Shown here in pieces: positions 11,515 through 23,345 of a stretch of DNA of 64,000 nt. The stretch spans positions 374,501-438,500 of the forward strand of contig CM038926.1 of NCBI GenBank assembly GCA_021904315.1, written 5' to 3'. Source of the stretch: Sphagnum magellanicum. Its lineage: Eukaryota > Streptophyta > Sphagnopsida > Sphagnales > Sphagnaceae. The translations under genes and the position numbers were made by a program. Under the pieces are notes generated by a model. The model had not been told where the DNA came from and searched no databases. It saw only the letters and a list, made by a program, of their open reading frames with translations. Positions within the stretch are counted from its first letter, which is position 1. Each line of letters starts with the position of its first letter.

Positions 11515-12760
11515 TGCATATTCTGATATAATTCCATCATTACAAAGTTGAACTCGACTTCAATTCAATTATAAAAAGACATTTCATCAGATAATGTGGT
11601 TATTAAATTATAAAATTTTTGATTTGTTATCAAATAAACTCAAACTTAAATTCATAATTGATATATACTATATATAAACATTAAATATACAATGGAAATG
11701 TTTGATCTACTACTAGCATAAGTTTAGTAAAATCAATCCAATGCATTTATAAGAACATTTGACTTATCTCTACAAGTTTCTAATATTCCAAGTTGGGTTA
11801 TATTTCAGAAAATATGTACATTAGAACTATGGCTTGAAATATTATCCAAAATATAATTTGCTAAGTTGATCAAAACATGCACACATACAATCTATGATTA
11901 GTGTGCATAAAATGTGTTTCAACCCATATGGCAAGCCATTTGGAAAAATAGAAAAAACATTTCAAGAATTTATAGATGAATTCTTTAATTTATTTGCTTG
12001 AACATTTACAACCATCATTTAAAGTTTGAAATCAATTCTCAACGTGAGGTACATATTTTTTATACCTCTTAAAAGACAATGGTTTTCATTTGCATAATGA
12101 ATAACATTTATAAGTTGCAACAAATAAACTACTATTCAGACATGAATATTATGATGATATACTTCGATTATTAGAAGATTGATTTCACCTGTAATGCATA
12201 TATAAAATGAAATTTCATCTCTTGATTTGATTATTCAATTTTAAAATTTGAAAATTGTTATTAAGTAACCACAAACTTAATTGGAAATTATTATGTATTG
12301 TTAGGTGTTGTTTAAGTATTATTAGGTATAATTCCCCACTTCAGGGCACAACATTTGATTGAAATTATGACATTATAAATAATTACATACTTTTGTGTGT
12401 CAGGTTGTTAAACTAATAAAATTGAAAGGCTTGATTTGATACCAACATAACCATTTTCACATTAACATAAATTATTTTTGTAAATTTCCAATTTTGCAAT
12501 TTGAAATATGTTTTCAAAAAACATGTACATTGGAACTTTGGCTTGAGATATTCTTTAAAAAAATGCAATGTTGATAAAAACAAGGAAACGTATAATCTCT
12601 ATATGGCATCCATATGATGTGTACAAACCAATATGGTCTTCCAATTGCAAAGAACCCAATTCTCTTGCAAAAATTTATAAATGCAAAACTTGGTATGCTT
12701 GAACATTTGCAAGAATCATTTAAAATTTGAAATCATTTTAAAAGCACTGATATATAATTC
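11515..12760. repeat. Diverged ~705-bp direct duplication
   Basis: Two long segments align. ATGTACATTAGAACTATGGC at 11813 matches ATGTACATTGGAACTTTGGC at 12523, and GCTTGAACATTTACAA at 11996 matches GCTTGAACATTTGCAA at 12697. The offsets are 701-710 bp. No coding sequence is visible in either unit, and no LTR ends were found. Confidence 0.55.
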
Positions 12761-13299
12761 CATGCATCTCAAAAAACAAAAGTCGTAATTTGCACCAAGA
12801 ATAACCTCTTTGAGTTCAATTTAATAAATTATAATTTAACATGCAAATAATTTCACAAATAATTTCTTTTAAAATTAATTATTTTATGTGGAGACAATTT
12901 ATGAAACTTCTGATTTTCCTTGATCTCTACTTTAATCATTACAAGGTGGAGGTCATTTTACAACCCCGATTATTTAACATGAAAACCTAAGCAGAAACAA
13001 GTAACACCCATAGAACATGGAATTGCATGGGTAGAACATACAATTGATCCCAAAATTAGGTTTTAAATTACAACAAGCATTCCAACAAATAACATTATAT
13101 TGTCACTCTTGTTTAACAATGGTTATTCCAACATTGTGGTATGTATAAGATTCGACACATATACTACAAGAGTTCTAGGAAGATGAAGTAAGAAGAACCT
13201 TGTGTGAAAGTTGAAATAAAAGCAAAGTCTGGCACAACACATATAAGCATCAATAGAGATCTCCACCCAACATGTTCATAAAGTTAGTGATCCACCCCC
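12761..13299. other. No gene seen
   Basis: AT-rich sequence downstream of the minus-strand relic that follows. It could contain its 3' untranslated part, but no signal fixes this. Confidence 0.35.
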
Positions 13300-14311
13300 A
13301 AGCTCAAAAATTAACCTTAAACATCTTCTAATGTTTCATCATCAATGTAACTTTTAACTCCTAGATCATAACCACATGAAACTATCCATGAAGGAGGTGA
13401 ATTGTGTTGAAGGTGAGGACACCAAAGCCTGAGCTTGAGCCTTGACATATGATGGTAGCAAAAAACTAATGGCAAGATCCCGGAACATTTCATCCTCCCC
13501 AAATAAAAGGATGTTCCTTAGTGGAGACATCATTTTACAAATCAAGAGAGAGGATAACGTGAGGCATACAACAGACATAATTGAAAGTATGCATAATATT
13601 GATGCAAGTGGTCAACTTACTCAAAGTCAAACAATGTCTTCAAGCGTTTCTTGACAAGAAAATTAATGTCAAAGCTATGAACATGTTCGATGTTAAGGTT
13701 AAGTGTGGCTACTTCAACAAAAGGTTTCAACACCTCCATGAAAACCTCCATATTTGACTTCAAAGCTAGGATGTGGCACCCAAGGCTTTGGTAGGCCTTA
13801 ATAGTGTTGTTTGCAAAGTGAAAGATCGTTAGACACAATATTTGATGCAGAGATTGAAAATGAATTTCTTGAGGAAGGGCACATACTTGTGGATGTAAAT
13901 AAGTCCGCAACAAAGGATCTAGTCTTGGAACACACATTGATCAAAGCCTGAGCAATAATAAGATGTAAGCCTGAACAATAATAAGATTTATTTCATGTGA
14001 AGCCCTGAAGGGCTCATGATCACAAGCCTTGGATATAGACATAAAGGCCCTATCCATCCAATTATAGAACACATCTTCATTAAAAACATTAATAGAGTTG
14101 TTCATAAACTCATTGGATGGTGAGGAGAAGATGAATCTCCCATTGCCCAAGGAGCTCCCATCAAGAACCTTAACGAGAAGAGTTGCACAGTTAAAGAATG
14201 TCTGCAAAATTTAAAAATGGATTTTAGTTGAAGGAGAGAAGAAAAAAATACAATGAAAACTTTACGGATTATGATGGAACCTTGAGAGATGGGTATTTGC
14301 TACTCATGAAG
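13300..14311 (-). pseudogene. Unknown gene relic, 3' part (methyltransferase-like?)
   Basis: The minus-strand coding sequence continues from 15273-16815 after a solo LTR. The joined frame crosses the insertion, then meets a 64-bp candidate intron at 14202-14265 (donor GTAAAG, acceptor TTTTGCAG). The next exon (ORF 13941-14207) contains NEDVFYNWMDRAF and PFRASHEINL. A following frame (13617-13937) contains YQSLGCHILALKSN, then ends at a good donor GTAAGT near 13617. A final open stretch lies at 13317-13578. The GCHILAL(E/K) pattern and its spacing loosely recall the SAM-binding part of amino-methyltransferases, but the catalytic DPPY-type motif is not seen, so this is only a suggestion. Frameshifts between exons mark it as dead. 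A second relic of the same gene is at 45627-46320. Confidence 0.45.
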
Positions 14312-15272
14312 TGACGCACTCCCAACTCCTCGAAGGACCCAAATGTGAGTCCAAGTAGAAGACAGCGGAAGAGGGAGGAATCGGGCCACGCTCCTTAGTT
14401 CAGAACACTTTGAGGGGTAGAGGGGTGTGTTGGAGCTCCGGGATGGGACTAGGAAGAGTTGACAAGCTTCACTCACTGACATGGGCTTACACACAACCCA
14501 CACAAAGTGGTTAGTGCATAGTTGGAGCACCTTTGGTGTTCGGACGAGCCACGGGCAACACGGACACAATAGATTCACCACGGCCTGGACTTGAGGGAAG
14601 CCACCACCTTCCCCCTTATAGTATATTTTGTGGCTAGCCACAAAGCTTACATCCAAATGGCTTTTCTCTCTCGGGACTCCTGAATGGGAGTCCCGAAATT
14701 GCGCCAAATGGGATTCCCACGACTTTGGAACCCCATAATTTTACAAGCAAACCTCGGATCGTGATGTGGTCTCAATCAAAGTTGTAGCTCTCATCAAGAG
14801 CTTTTTAACGATATGTTGCACGCCCTCTGTAGCCAAGTAAATCGAGTCAATTCTTGACTTTTTCTAGTTGGGAGTCAAATTGGCAGTTTGACTCCTGGCC
14901 CTTCTTTTGGCCATAACTTGTGTTTCATATATTCAAATGAGCAATGCAAGCCCATTTTAGACATCTAAGTTCCAAGAGATTTCCAATGGTATAAAGAACA
15001 CCACAAGCCATTGAGTTTTGACCCCTGAAATCATTCTCTAAAATTTCGGGAGTCCACCGGGACTCCGTTTCCCAAAGTGGGAGTTGCATTGGGAGTGTGA
15101 GGGTTCACTCCCTCACACTTTCTTACACTCCTGGGAGTATGTGATGTGATTCCCAAGCTTCTTTTTGGCCACACCCTTGCGACCTCTTTGCCTTGACTCC
15201 TAGGCTTAATCTTAGCCCGCACCCTTGCAAGCCCTTTGCCTTGGTCACGAGCCCAAGGCTAGGGTTGCAACA
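14312..15272 (-). mobile_element. Solo LTR, long subfamily (copy D)
   Basis: A 961-bp minus copy (TGACGCACTCCC ... AGGGTTGCAACA) flanked by exact TGAAG duplications (14307-14311 and 15273-15277). It lies inside an exon of the unknown gene relic: deleting the LTR and one TGAAG restores an open frame through the join (NSLPF then MSSKYPSLK). The insertion therefore followed the gene copy. Confidence 0.9.
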
Positions 15273-16815
15273 TGAAGGGTAATGAGTTCACCACAACCCA
15301 CTTCATCCAAATTTGGAAGCCATAGTTTTCTAGATAAGACTTGACCTCCTTTAGAACTTTAAGGTCATCTAGGTGAAATAATAACACATCCCCATTAAAG
15401 GCTAAGAACTTCTTGGTAAAATCAAAGACTGTAGCAATGTATTCATCAACCTTTTGAATGCAAGCAAGAATGTTAGAAGGGTTCTTTGATATGAAAGGAA
15501 CAAGAAGGTTTTCAAGAACGTCAACATTGATAAGTTGAACCTTGCCACTAGGATTCATTTACACAAAAAGAGGAAAAAAATTAATTCATCTAAGACAAGT
15601 TGTTTCAACTATGTTGTAAAGTGAAAGAGAATGTATTGTAAGCCTACATGGGTTTAATTACAATCAAAGGAGCCATTATTATTACTAGATTGTAACAGTG
15701 GGGTTCTTTTCAGGCACTTTTTTTTTAAAAATTATTGCTATGTGGCACTTCTTGATTGACTTGATTTCAAACATGGCGATATGAAATTCGTGAAATCTAT
15801 TATCACCATTTGTGAACCATACCAACACAACCATGTGTGGTAGTTTCAATTTTAAGAATTACATCAAGGTTATTTGAGTGTGGTAAATTATTAGGGGCTT
15901 TTAGTAATTTCATAAGGGTGATGAATACACGTGATTGTATGGAGGGGTTGTTTTCTTTTCCGAAATACGATATTGGTGAATAAGGTGTTGGGTTAGTTCT
16001 TTTCTTCAACAAAAAGTTAGTAATCATAGTTTTAGAACCTCAATGGTGTAATTAGGGGAAAGAAATCTCTAGAAGGTTAGGGGTAGAAACAAACACTAAA
16101 ATTGGTGGTGTTCAGCAAAACATTGGTCTTATTATAGCATTTAGTAAGTAGCAAGGATGTTTGAGATTCATGAAGCAGTTGAAGGGGTGTCAATGAAAGG
16201 TCCATTAAAGATATAATGATCTTCAAGCCTTATGAACATAAGATTAATTCGAGACAACTTAACGATTAAATAAATAGTGTGATAGGATGACAATGGCAAC
16301 GTGAATGTCTTAGTGAACGAAACATTTTTAAGTAAGGATAAGCTTAGTGAGGAACTGCAATTACATGTTGAATCTTGGGCTATGCTTCAATGATAGTTTA
16401 TAACTGCAAGAAATGTAGGATGCATTGAACGGTGCAAACTAGATAGTCTGTCTTGCTATTAGAAGGTAGTTGATGAATCGGACCGTGTAACCAACAGTAG
16501 TGTCCAACGCTAGGAATTGAAAACCATGTGAAGATAGAAGTGTCTTTAATTTCATAACAACTTTCATAAACGGTTTCAAATTCATCATCAAAAGCAAAGT
16601 CAACTTGCAACAAGATCACAAGGGTGTAAGAGTTTAGAAAATGTGATAATACTAAGCTCGAGGGGGTTCAACTTCAAAAAAAACATGCATCTCTCAAGGT
16701 TTACGATCTTCATCACAAGGATGTTGCGTCAATGTCAAATCTAGAGATGTTTCTGGGGCCGATTTTTCATTCACTTGTGCAACTTGAGGCCTATAAGATG
16801 TGGCCATACGGGACG
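15273..16815 (-). pseudogene. Unknown gene relic, 5' part
   Basis: A minus-strand open stretch probably begins at Met 16807 (MATSYRPQVAQVNEK), which is Ser/Thr/Pro-rich at first. It is followed by a segment with FAFDDEFETVYESCYEIKD and GHYCWLHGPIHQL (ORF 16398-16619). A middle part (15803-16027) has weak coding character. The last segment (15259-15558) includes VLEVKSYLENYG-like helical sequence and then MKWVVVNSLPF, where the solo LTR interrupts. Stops and frame changes separate the segments; some may be introns. I do not recognise the family. It is not retrotransposon gag or pol. Confidence 0.4.
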
Positions 16816-17063
16816 CTAAAATATCAAGGAAAATTAAAGAGATTTTTAATCAAAACCAAATCAACAATGAATGTGTGAAAGACTTATTACATCAAGATGC
16901 AGGGTTGTAATTTATAGATCAAAGAAAAAGAAGGAAATGCATAAGTAATGGCCTAGAACCATAGTAAAGTATAAAGCCTTGATATCAATGGAAAAAATGA
17001 TAGTTTAAGTAAAATTTGTTCGGGGGAAAATGGGAAGAAGGGAAAAGGTGCTTCTCCTTCTCC
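16816..17063. other. Upstream flank of the unknown relic
   Basis: About 250 bp between the proposed start of the minus-strand relic and a minisatellite. No clear promoter motif can be assigned. Confidence 0.3.
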
Positions 17064-17212
17064 TTCCATTGGCCACCAAACAATGGAACCTTCCAAAGGC
17101 CACCAAGCATGGAACCTTTAAAAGGCCACCAAGCAATGGACCTTCCAAAGGCCGCCAAGCATGGAACCTTTCAAGGGCCACCAAACATTAGAACCTTCCA
17201 TTGGCCACCAAG
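17064..17212. repeat. 26-27-bp minisatellite
   Basis: About five and a half units of the type TTCCAAAGGCCACCAAGCAT followed by GGAACC. Unit length varies between 26 and 27 bp, so any reading frame shifts from unit to unit. The Pro-rich ORF at 17016-17216 is explained by the array. Confidence 0.8.
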
Positions 17213-17228
17213 TTGAGATCTTATTTCC

Positions 17229-18049
17229 TGTCGCAACCCCACTTTGGCCAAGTGTGGGGGTGAAGCCCAACACTTGGAAAAGTTGGAGATTTGGAGTCCT
17301 CTGGGACTCCTGAATGTTCAGAGCTCAACAGCAAGGCTCAAAACACCTTGCATTGAGGTGTTCTTGGTGTCATTGGAAAGGTCTTGAAACCTAGATATCG
17401 AAAATGGCCTCGCATTGGCCATTCGGACATCTGCAGCCCAAGTTATGGGCAAAAGAAGGGCCGGGAGTCAAACTGGCAGTTTGACTCTCGACCACTAAAA
17501 GTCGGGAATCGACCCTTTCCCGACGTCGCTTCAGGAAGTGTAACATGTCGTTGAAAAGATCTCGACGAGGGCTATAACTTTGGTTTAGACCTCGTTATGA
17601 TCGGACTCTGTAGTCGAGAGTTATGGCCGTTCAAAGTTCCGGGAGTCTAGCATGGACAGTTTCGGGACTCCATTTCGGGAGTCCCAACAAAATGTGCCAT
17701 TTGTATTTTGCCTCGGCGGCGAGCTGCAGAGAATACTATATGGGGGAAGGTGGTGGCTTCCCCCGAGTCTGGGCTGTGGTGAGTCTTGTGTGTCCAAGTG
17801 CCCGTGGCAAGTCCGAACACCCCAAGGGTGTCCTGAATGCTAAACTAACCTTTTGTGGTTGGTTTTTGGATGTAGATTCACATGAGCTAAACTAGTCCCT
17901 CTTCCTAGTCTAATCTCTGGGCTCCCAACTCGACCCTCTACCCCTTTTTAGAGTTGGAAGTCGGGAGCGTGCCGCTAAGTCACAATTTCCGCAACTTGAC
18001 TTTGTGAAACCCTCAAATGGGTTGCACCCCGTGACTTGGGAACATGTCA
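17229..18049 (+). mobile_element. Solo LTR, short subfamily (copy E)
   Basis: An 821-bp plus copy from TGTCGCAACCCC to AACATGTCA with exact TTTCC duplications (17224-17228 and 18050-18054). Its central palindrome (about 17463-17488) is almost as perfect as in copy C. The ORFs at 17623-17895 and 17652-17843 are shadows. Confidence 0.9.
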
Positions 18050-18304
18050 TTTCCCCTCCTTCCTTCTCCTTTTTTTTAAGAAGGCGAATTCGGATCATTG
18101 AGGTTTTTTTTTTCTTTTCCCGGGATAATTTTTAATTCAAATCTTGAAAATACTTGTTCCCACAACCTTGTTGAGGAAGAAAAGAATGATTAGTCTTAGT
18201 AAATGGTAGGAAGAAATAGTGTAGATTGGACATTTGTAATAGTTTTGAAAGAATGGAAGTGAAAGAATGGAAGAGTAGGGATAGTTGAAATCTCATAAAA
18301 GTCT
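18050..18304. other. No gene seen
   Basis: Pyrimidine-rich then AT-rich sequence between copy E and the tandem repeat that follows. Confidence 0.35.
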
Positions 18305-18845
18305 CACAAACCCTCTCAATTTTGGTAGCATAACTTCTTACTGGTTTAACTACAAAGTTTACAATTTAGTAACAAGGTGCGCCTTGTAGTTAGCTTTCTA
18401 AAGAGCTAACGCAAGCTAGATTTGAATGACATATGTTTTAGGAATAATATTTCAAGTGATTGGTGGTCTGTAGCCAAGTTGAACTTACTACCTTTGTGAA
18501 ACCCTTGGGTTTGGTGGCATAGCTTCTTATTGGTTTAGTTGAAGAATTTAAGATTTGGTAGGAGGTTGTGCCTTGTAATTAGCTTTCTAAGGAGCTAAGG
18601 AAAACCAGATTTGAATAACATATGTGTTAGGAATAATATTTCAAGTGACTGGTGGTCTATTTTCGTAAAACCCTCTCGGGTTTGGTGGCATAGCTTCTAA
18701 TTAGCTTAGCTATAGAGCTTAGGATTTGGTAGGGAGGCGTGCCTTGTAGTTAGCTTTGTAATGAGCTAAAGCAAGCCATATTTGAATAACATATGTGGTA
18801 GGAATAATATTTCAAGTGGTTGGTGATTTGCAGCTAAGTTGAACA
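18305..18845. repeat. Three tandem units of ~170-190 bp
   Basis: Units start near 18311, 18502 and 18671. Each contains TTTGGTGGCATAGCTTCT, then GTGCCTTGTAGTTAGCTTT, then TAGGAATAATATTTCAAGTG. They are diverged by roughly one difference in ten. No protein is conserved through them. Confidence 0.75.
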
Positions 18846-19139
18846 TGGTGTTGAACCCTTAAAGGTTGGTTTAAATGAATGACAATTTGACATAAAATTC
18901 TAGGATTTGAAGTCTTTGAGCTTGGAAAATATATCTATCAATTCTAAATCATAAATGATGCATAGGAGGCGAGTTACTTGGTTTCAACTATAAACGTAAT
19001 TTAACGTCTAAAAATACATTTGCATTTTTCCTTCATTAGTAACATATGTACTTTCAAATATAGTCACCTCATAAAATTGAGAGTAGAAGGACAAGAAGTT
19101 GCCTCACATCGTTAGACCCTAAACCTTTTTCATTGTGGC
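18846..19139. other. No gene seen
   Basis: AT-rich spacer between two tandem arrays. Confidence 0.35.
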
Positions 19140-20312
19140 TTGTTTTCACTTCATTCTTTCAAGTTATTTCTCAAAGTTGGAACATGAGACATGAGTAAGT
19201 AATGAACATTTTGTGCAATGTGCTATAGTTTATTTTCGCTTCATTCTTTCAAGTTATTTCTCGAAGTTGGAACATGAGACATGAGTGAGCAATGAACATT
19301 TTGTGCAATGTGCTATAGTTTGTTCTCGCTTCATTCTTTCATGTTTTTTCTCAAAGTTGGAATGCCATATGCGAGTGAGCAATGAACATTTTGTGCAATG
19401 TGTTGTAGCTTATTTTCACTTCATTCTTTCACGTTCTTTTTTGTCAGAACATGGGACGCATGTGAGCAATGATGATGCGTTCCCAAGTCCCTAGTTAGTC
19501 TTAAGTTGGGGCTAAGTTACTCAAGTTGCGGAATTATGGGGGACTCGAAGCACGCTCCTAGCTCTTAGCACTAAAAGGGGTAGAGGGGCGTGCTGAAGCT
19601 CCGGGATGGGACTAGGAAGAGTGACAAGCTATTCACTTACTTGAGCTTGCATGAAAACCAACCAACAAGCTGGTTAGTTCACTTTATGATGCACCCTTGG
19701 TGCTAGGACAAGCCATGGGCAACTCTGGACTCACATGACTCACCAGGCCCAAATTCAAGGGAAGCCACCACCTTCCCCCATATAGTATACTCTATGCCTC
19801 TCCATGGCACCCACATCCAAATGGCTTTTTGTCCCGGGACTCCCAAGGAGGAGTCTCGAAATTGTCCCAGTTTAGACTTTCGGGACTTTGTGAGATCATA
19901 ACTCTTTGCTTAGACCTCCAATTGGGATGAGGTCTAAAACAAACTTATAGCTCTCTTTAAGAGCTTTCCAAGTGTGTCACAATCCACCTGCACGCACCGG
20001 GGTCGGGTCGATTCTTGACTTTTAGTGGTCGGGAGTCAAACTGGCAATTTGATTCCCGGCCTTTTTTTTGCCATAACTTGTGCTATAGATGTCCAAATGG
20101 CCCATGCGAGGCCATTTTCGACATCTACACTTCAATAGCTTTTCAATGATATAAAGAACACCCCAATGCAAAGTGTTTTGACCCATGCAATCGAGCTCTG
20201 AAGTTTTGGGAGTCCCGGAGGACTCCCAAGTCCCAACTTTGGGAGTGTGAGTTTCATCCTCACACTCTCCCAGGTAGGGTTGCGACAAATGAACATTTTG
20301 TGCAATGTGTGT
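19140..20312. repeat. 90-bp tandem array, split by a solo LTR
   Basis: TCATTCTTTC recurs at 19151, 19241, 19331 and 19421, an exact 90-bp period. Each unit ends with AATGAACATTTTGTGCAATG. The fourth unit is broken at AATGA by copy F and resumes at 20288 with AATGAACATTTTGTGCAATG. The ORF at 19285-19494 is a product of the array. Confidence 0.85.
19473..20287 (-). mobile_element. Solo LTR, short subfamily (copy F)
   Basis: An 815-bp minus copy (TGATGCGTTCCC ... GGGTTGCGACA) with exact AATGA duplications (19468-19472 and 20288-20292). Here the empty site can be inferred directly, because the target is a tandem unit whose intact copies lie next to it. This is the clearest proof in the window that the unit inserts as a discrete element. 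Confidence 0.92.
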
Positions 20313-21331
20313 TTGGTGAATGGTGAGTCTGTTAATAACTTAAAGTTTAAAAATGGGCATTGGTGGAGGCAATAGGTGCTAATACTTTGAAAGGTTTAAA
20401 AGGAGCAAGGTCAAAACAACCAAGTGTTATTGGGTGGCACAATGCAACAAGTTGCAAATCATGAACAGATGCCAAGAGATTATTGATGCATTATAACTAC
20501 TTCTAAACCATGATTCATACCATATGTGGTTTTAAGTTTGTTGTAAATCTAGATTGATCATAAAAAGGTCTTGTGTGTATGGTGAAGAAATTTTAAGCAT
20601 TGGAACACCCCAAAAATCCTAAATTTTTCTTATTTATTTTCATGTATTTGGGACTTGGAAATATGAAAGTTGCAATTTAGGTGTTGGTGCAATTTTAATA
20701 TAGATTTGAGGTATGTAAGGTATGTTCTATTGAACATTTTTAGTTTTGATTAATACATATGTGTGTTCCTCCTTTGAATTGTCTACTTTGTTACGATTGT
20801 GTACATTTATCAATTGGCATGATGTTTGTAAAATTTGGTTATTGGGAGAGTTGGGAGTTCTGATGATTTTCCATTAGCTTATTTGGTCATTCTAACATGG
20901 TATATAGTTGACTGATATGGCGTTACCCAAATGAAAATGACTTTGGTTTTAAAATCATCCCTACATCTGCCAAATAATTTAATCTTTAGGTCTAACATTC
21001 CTTTTGATGAAAATGGGTTTCATCAATATGGCAAATTAGAAGTAGTCCACAAACATTTTACAATGTTGTCAGTTTTTTTATTTGGTATAAACTATTGTTT
21101 GTTATTTTGATTCAATAGGCATATACTTGTTCAATCATTATTGGGAAGACATTGGAACCATTAAGTCCTTTTATGCAAACTTGGCTCTCATAGCACAAGT
21201 ATCCATCATTGCCTTTATTGTGCATTATGGATGGACAAAAATGCTCTAGCTTTTGATGGTTGAAACTATTATGTTTGATGTGGTTTTGGTAGCCACTAAA
21301 TTTTATTTCAATGATGCTTCAAAGCCACTTT
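20313..21331. other. No recognisable gene
   Basis: AT-rich. A frame around 21115-21250 (FYANLALIAQVSIIAFIVHYG) is hydrophobic and briefly open but could not be assigned to a family. Confidence 0.35.
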
Positions 21332-21483
21332 CACTACTAGAAATTTTGTCTTTTGCAACTTGTTTTATGCAACTAAAAAATGTCGCATGCAACTGCACAT
21401 GTTGCATGCAACTCCAAAATAGTTGCATGTGAGATTTTTTAGTTGCATAAGACAAGTTGCAAAAGATATAATTTTTAGTAGTG
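21332..21483. mobile_element. Foldback CACTA-like MITE, copy 1
   Basis: A 152-bp element starting CACTACTAGAAATTTT and ending AATTTTTAGTAGTG, with TTT on both sides as a 3-bp target duplication. Nearly the whole element is one inverted repeat: TTTTGCAACTTGTTTTATGC in the left arm pairs with the right arm GCATAAGACAAGTTGCAAAA. The centre has GCATGCAACTGCACATGTTG. Termini and 3-bp duplication are those of CACTA (En/Spm) elements; there is no coding sequence. Confidence 0.88.
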
Positions 21484-22122
21484 TTTTACATCACCTTGTT
21501 ACCTTCCACCAACCAAGATAAAAAGATGTAGGGTTAGTGTAAACCTTTTTCCTAATTTTTGTTCAATCTATGAAGTTGAACAATGAAAGAGGTCCAGTAA
21601 ATGTTCTATTAAGTATTTTGCCTATGATTTTGTAGAGTTTGAAGTTGAAAAATTTGATATGGAAAATCTAATGTAGTATCGTCTTGCAGGTCCAAAACTC
21701 TCTTATCTCCCATGGTTGCTTCCTACAATATTGTATTGTTAATCATTCAATTGTTGGAGTTTGGTCCCAACTATAAAAGGGAGTTCAATTGAGGGTATAG
21801 GTTGAATCGAGGACATGGCAAGCCATATATTGTTAACATTTCTAATATTGTACTAAAGTTGTTGTTGACATGACCCATGCCTAATATATTGTAGTGTTTC
21901 ATCGAGAAGGATAGATTAGGAGTTGGGCATTGTTCTTTTAATATAGGGGATGGGGGTAGATCTATAGGTAACATTGAATATGGGTGCTAATTCCTATGAA
22001 ACAGAGCAAAAGATGGCCTCCTTGCTAATTAAAGGCAAGATTCCTCTAGGTGTATGAGAGAATATAAGGATAAGTACCTAAGTTATAGATCATTGTGCCT
22101 TCTCAAGGGAATCTTTGCAATA
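21484..22122. other. No recognisable gene
   Basis: The minus ORF at 21771-21974 (67 codons, Pro/Leu-rich) is unassigned. Otherwise AT-rich. Confidence 0.3.
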
Positions 22123-22627
22123 ATGGCTATGAATGCACCTTGAATGTTGTCCACTCTATGAATGCAAGTTGGGTGCATTCATCAGTGGCTATCTAATTGC
22201 CTTGAGAAAAGGCGATTATGTTCTACATGCATAAGTATAACCCATATTTTGTTTTTTGAAACCTTATGTGGACTAATTGATCTTTGCTACCAATTTTACA
22301 TGTTGTAGAATGGAACTTGAAGGTGAAGTCCAAAAAACTAGGTTATGTCTAGATGTTAAACAATGTTGTAAATAATCTTAATTAATACAGTTAGGTTTGA
22401 AGATGGAATTAATAATAATCTAGCAAAAAGACTTATAATTTTTGGTTATGTGCATTTTTGCAACTAATGGTTATGAATGTACAGCTTGAATGTTGTCCAC
22501 CTTATGAATGCAAGTTTGGTGCATTCATCATTGTGTTAATGGTTATCCAGTTGCTTTAAGAAAGATTATATTCTTCAAATGTAAGTCCTCGATTCATATT
22601 TTACCTTTTAAAACCTAATTATGTAAA
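22123..22627. repeat. Direct repeat, offset ~345 bp
   Basis: Segments beginning ATGGCTATGAATGCACC (about 22122) and ATGGTTATGAATGTACAGC (about 22468) run parallel through CTTGAATGTTGTCCAC and GGTGCATTCATCA into a similar AT-rich end. Confidence 0.55.
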
Positions 22628-22788
22628 CTTTTTAAGTAAACTTTTTCACATATTTTTTGAGATAGTCATATTTGATGCTTTGTGTTCTAAATATCCTCAT
22701 GTAGACTTGCAAAAACAACATGCCAATCTGTTTTGTAATGTATTGATCTATTTTAAATGTTTGAAATTTTGAAAGGTGCATAACCTAG

Positions 22789-22930
22789 TGGCCAATGTTT
22801 AAATGCCACATGGCATAGCTTAGATGGCCAATGTTTAAATGCCACATTGCATAGCCTAGGTGGCTAATGTTTAGATGCCACATGGCTTAACTTGGATGGC
22901 CATTGTTTAAATGCCACATGGCATTTGCCT
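22789..22930. repeat. 36-bp tandem repeat, four units
   Basis: TGGCCAATGTTTAAATGCCA-type units begin at 22789, 22825, 22861 and 22897, an exact 36-bp period. They are followed by a looser run of AGTCAAAA words to about 23050. Confidence 0.85.
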
Positions 22931-23345
22931 AGTCAAAATGGTGTTTGACCAATCAAAAAATCATTTGATTATTATATTGATTAGTCAAAAGTACTAATCG
23001 AAATGACTAGTCAAAAATACCAATCGAAATGACTGGTCAAAAATGCCAACTTAGCCTTGGTCAAAAATTACATGGCCCAATCATAATGGACAAGTTCAAA
23101 ATGACTTGTCTACAATGACTAGGAGGTTTTTTTTACGCCTATCCAAAATGGGTATTTTTTTACAAAAAATAATAGTAAAAAAGAAATAGAAATTCTAGTA
23201 GTGATATTACATTCATGGCACAACACTTGTCCCCAAATGCATTTATGCAACATCTTTAAACAAGATTGCACCTTTTCAAAATTCATTAGGAATATGTAAT
23301 ATCCTATCCATTTGCCAATACAACCCATCATCCTAGAACCCAATT

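Noticed and set aside
17016..17216. Pro/His-rich ORF
   Set aside because: It is generated by a 26-27-bp minisatellite whose units shift the frame.
19140..20312. Tandem arrays as a CRISPR
   Set aside because: Units are contiguous 90-bp repeats with no unique spacers; plant context.
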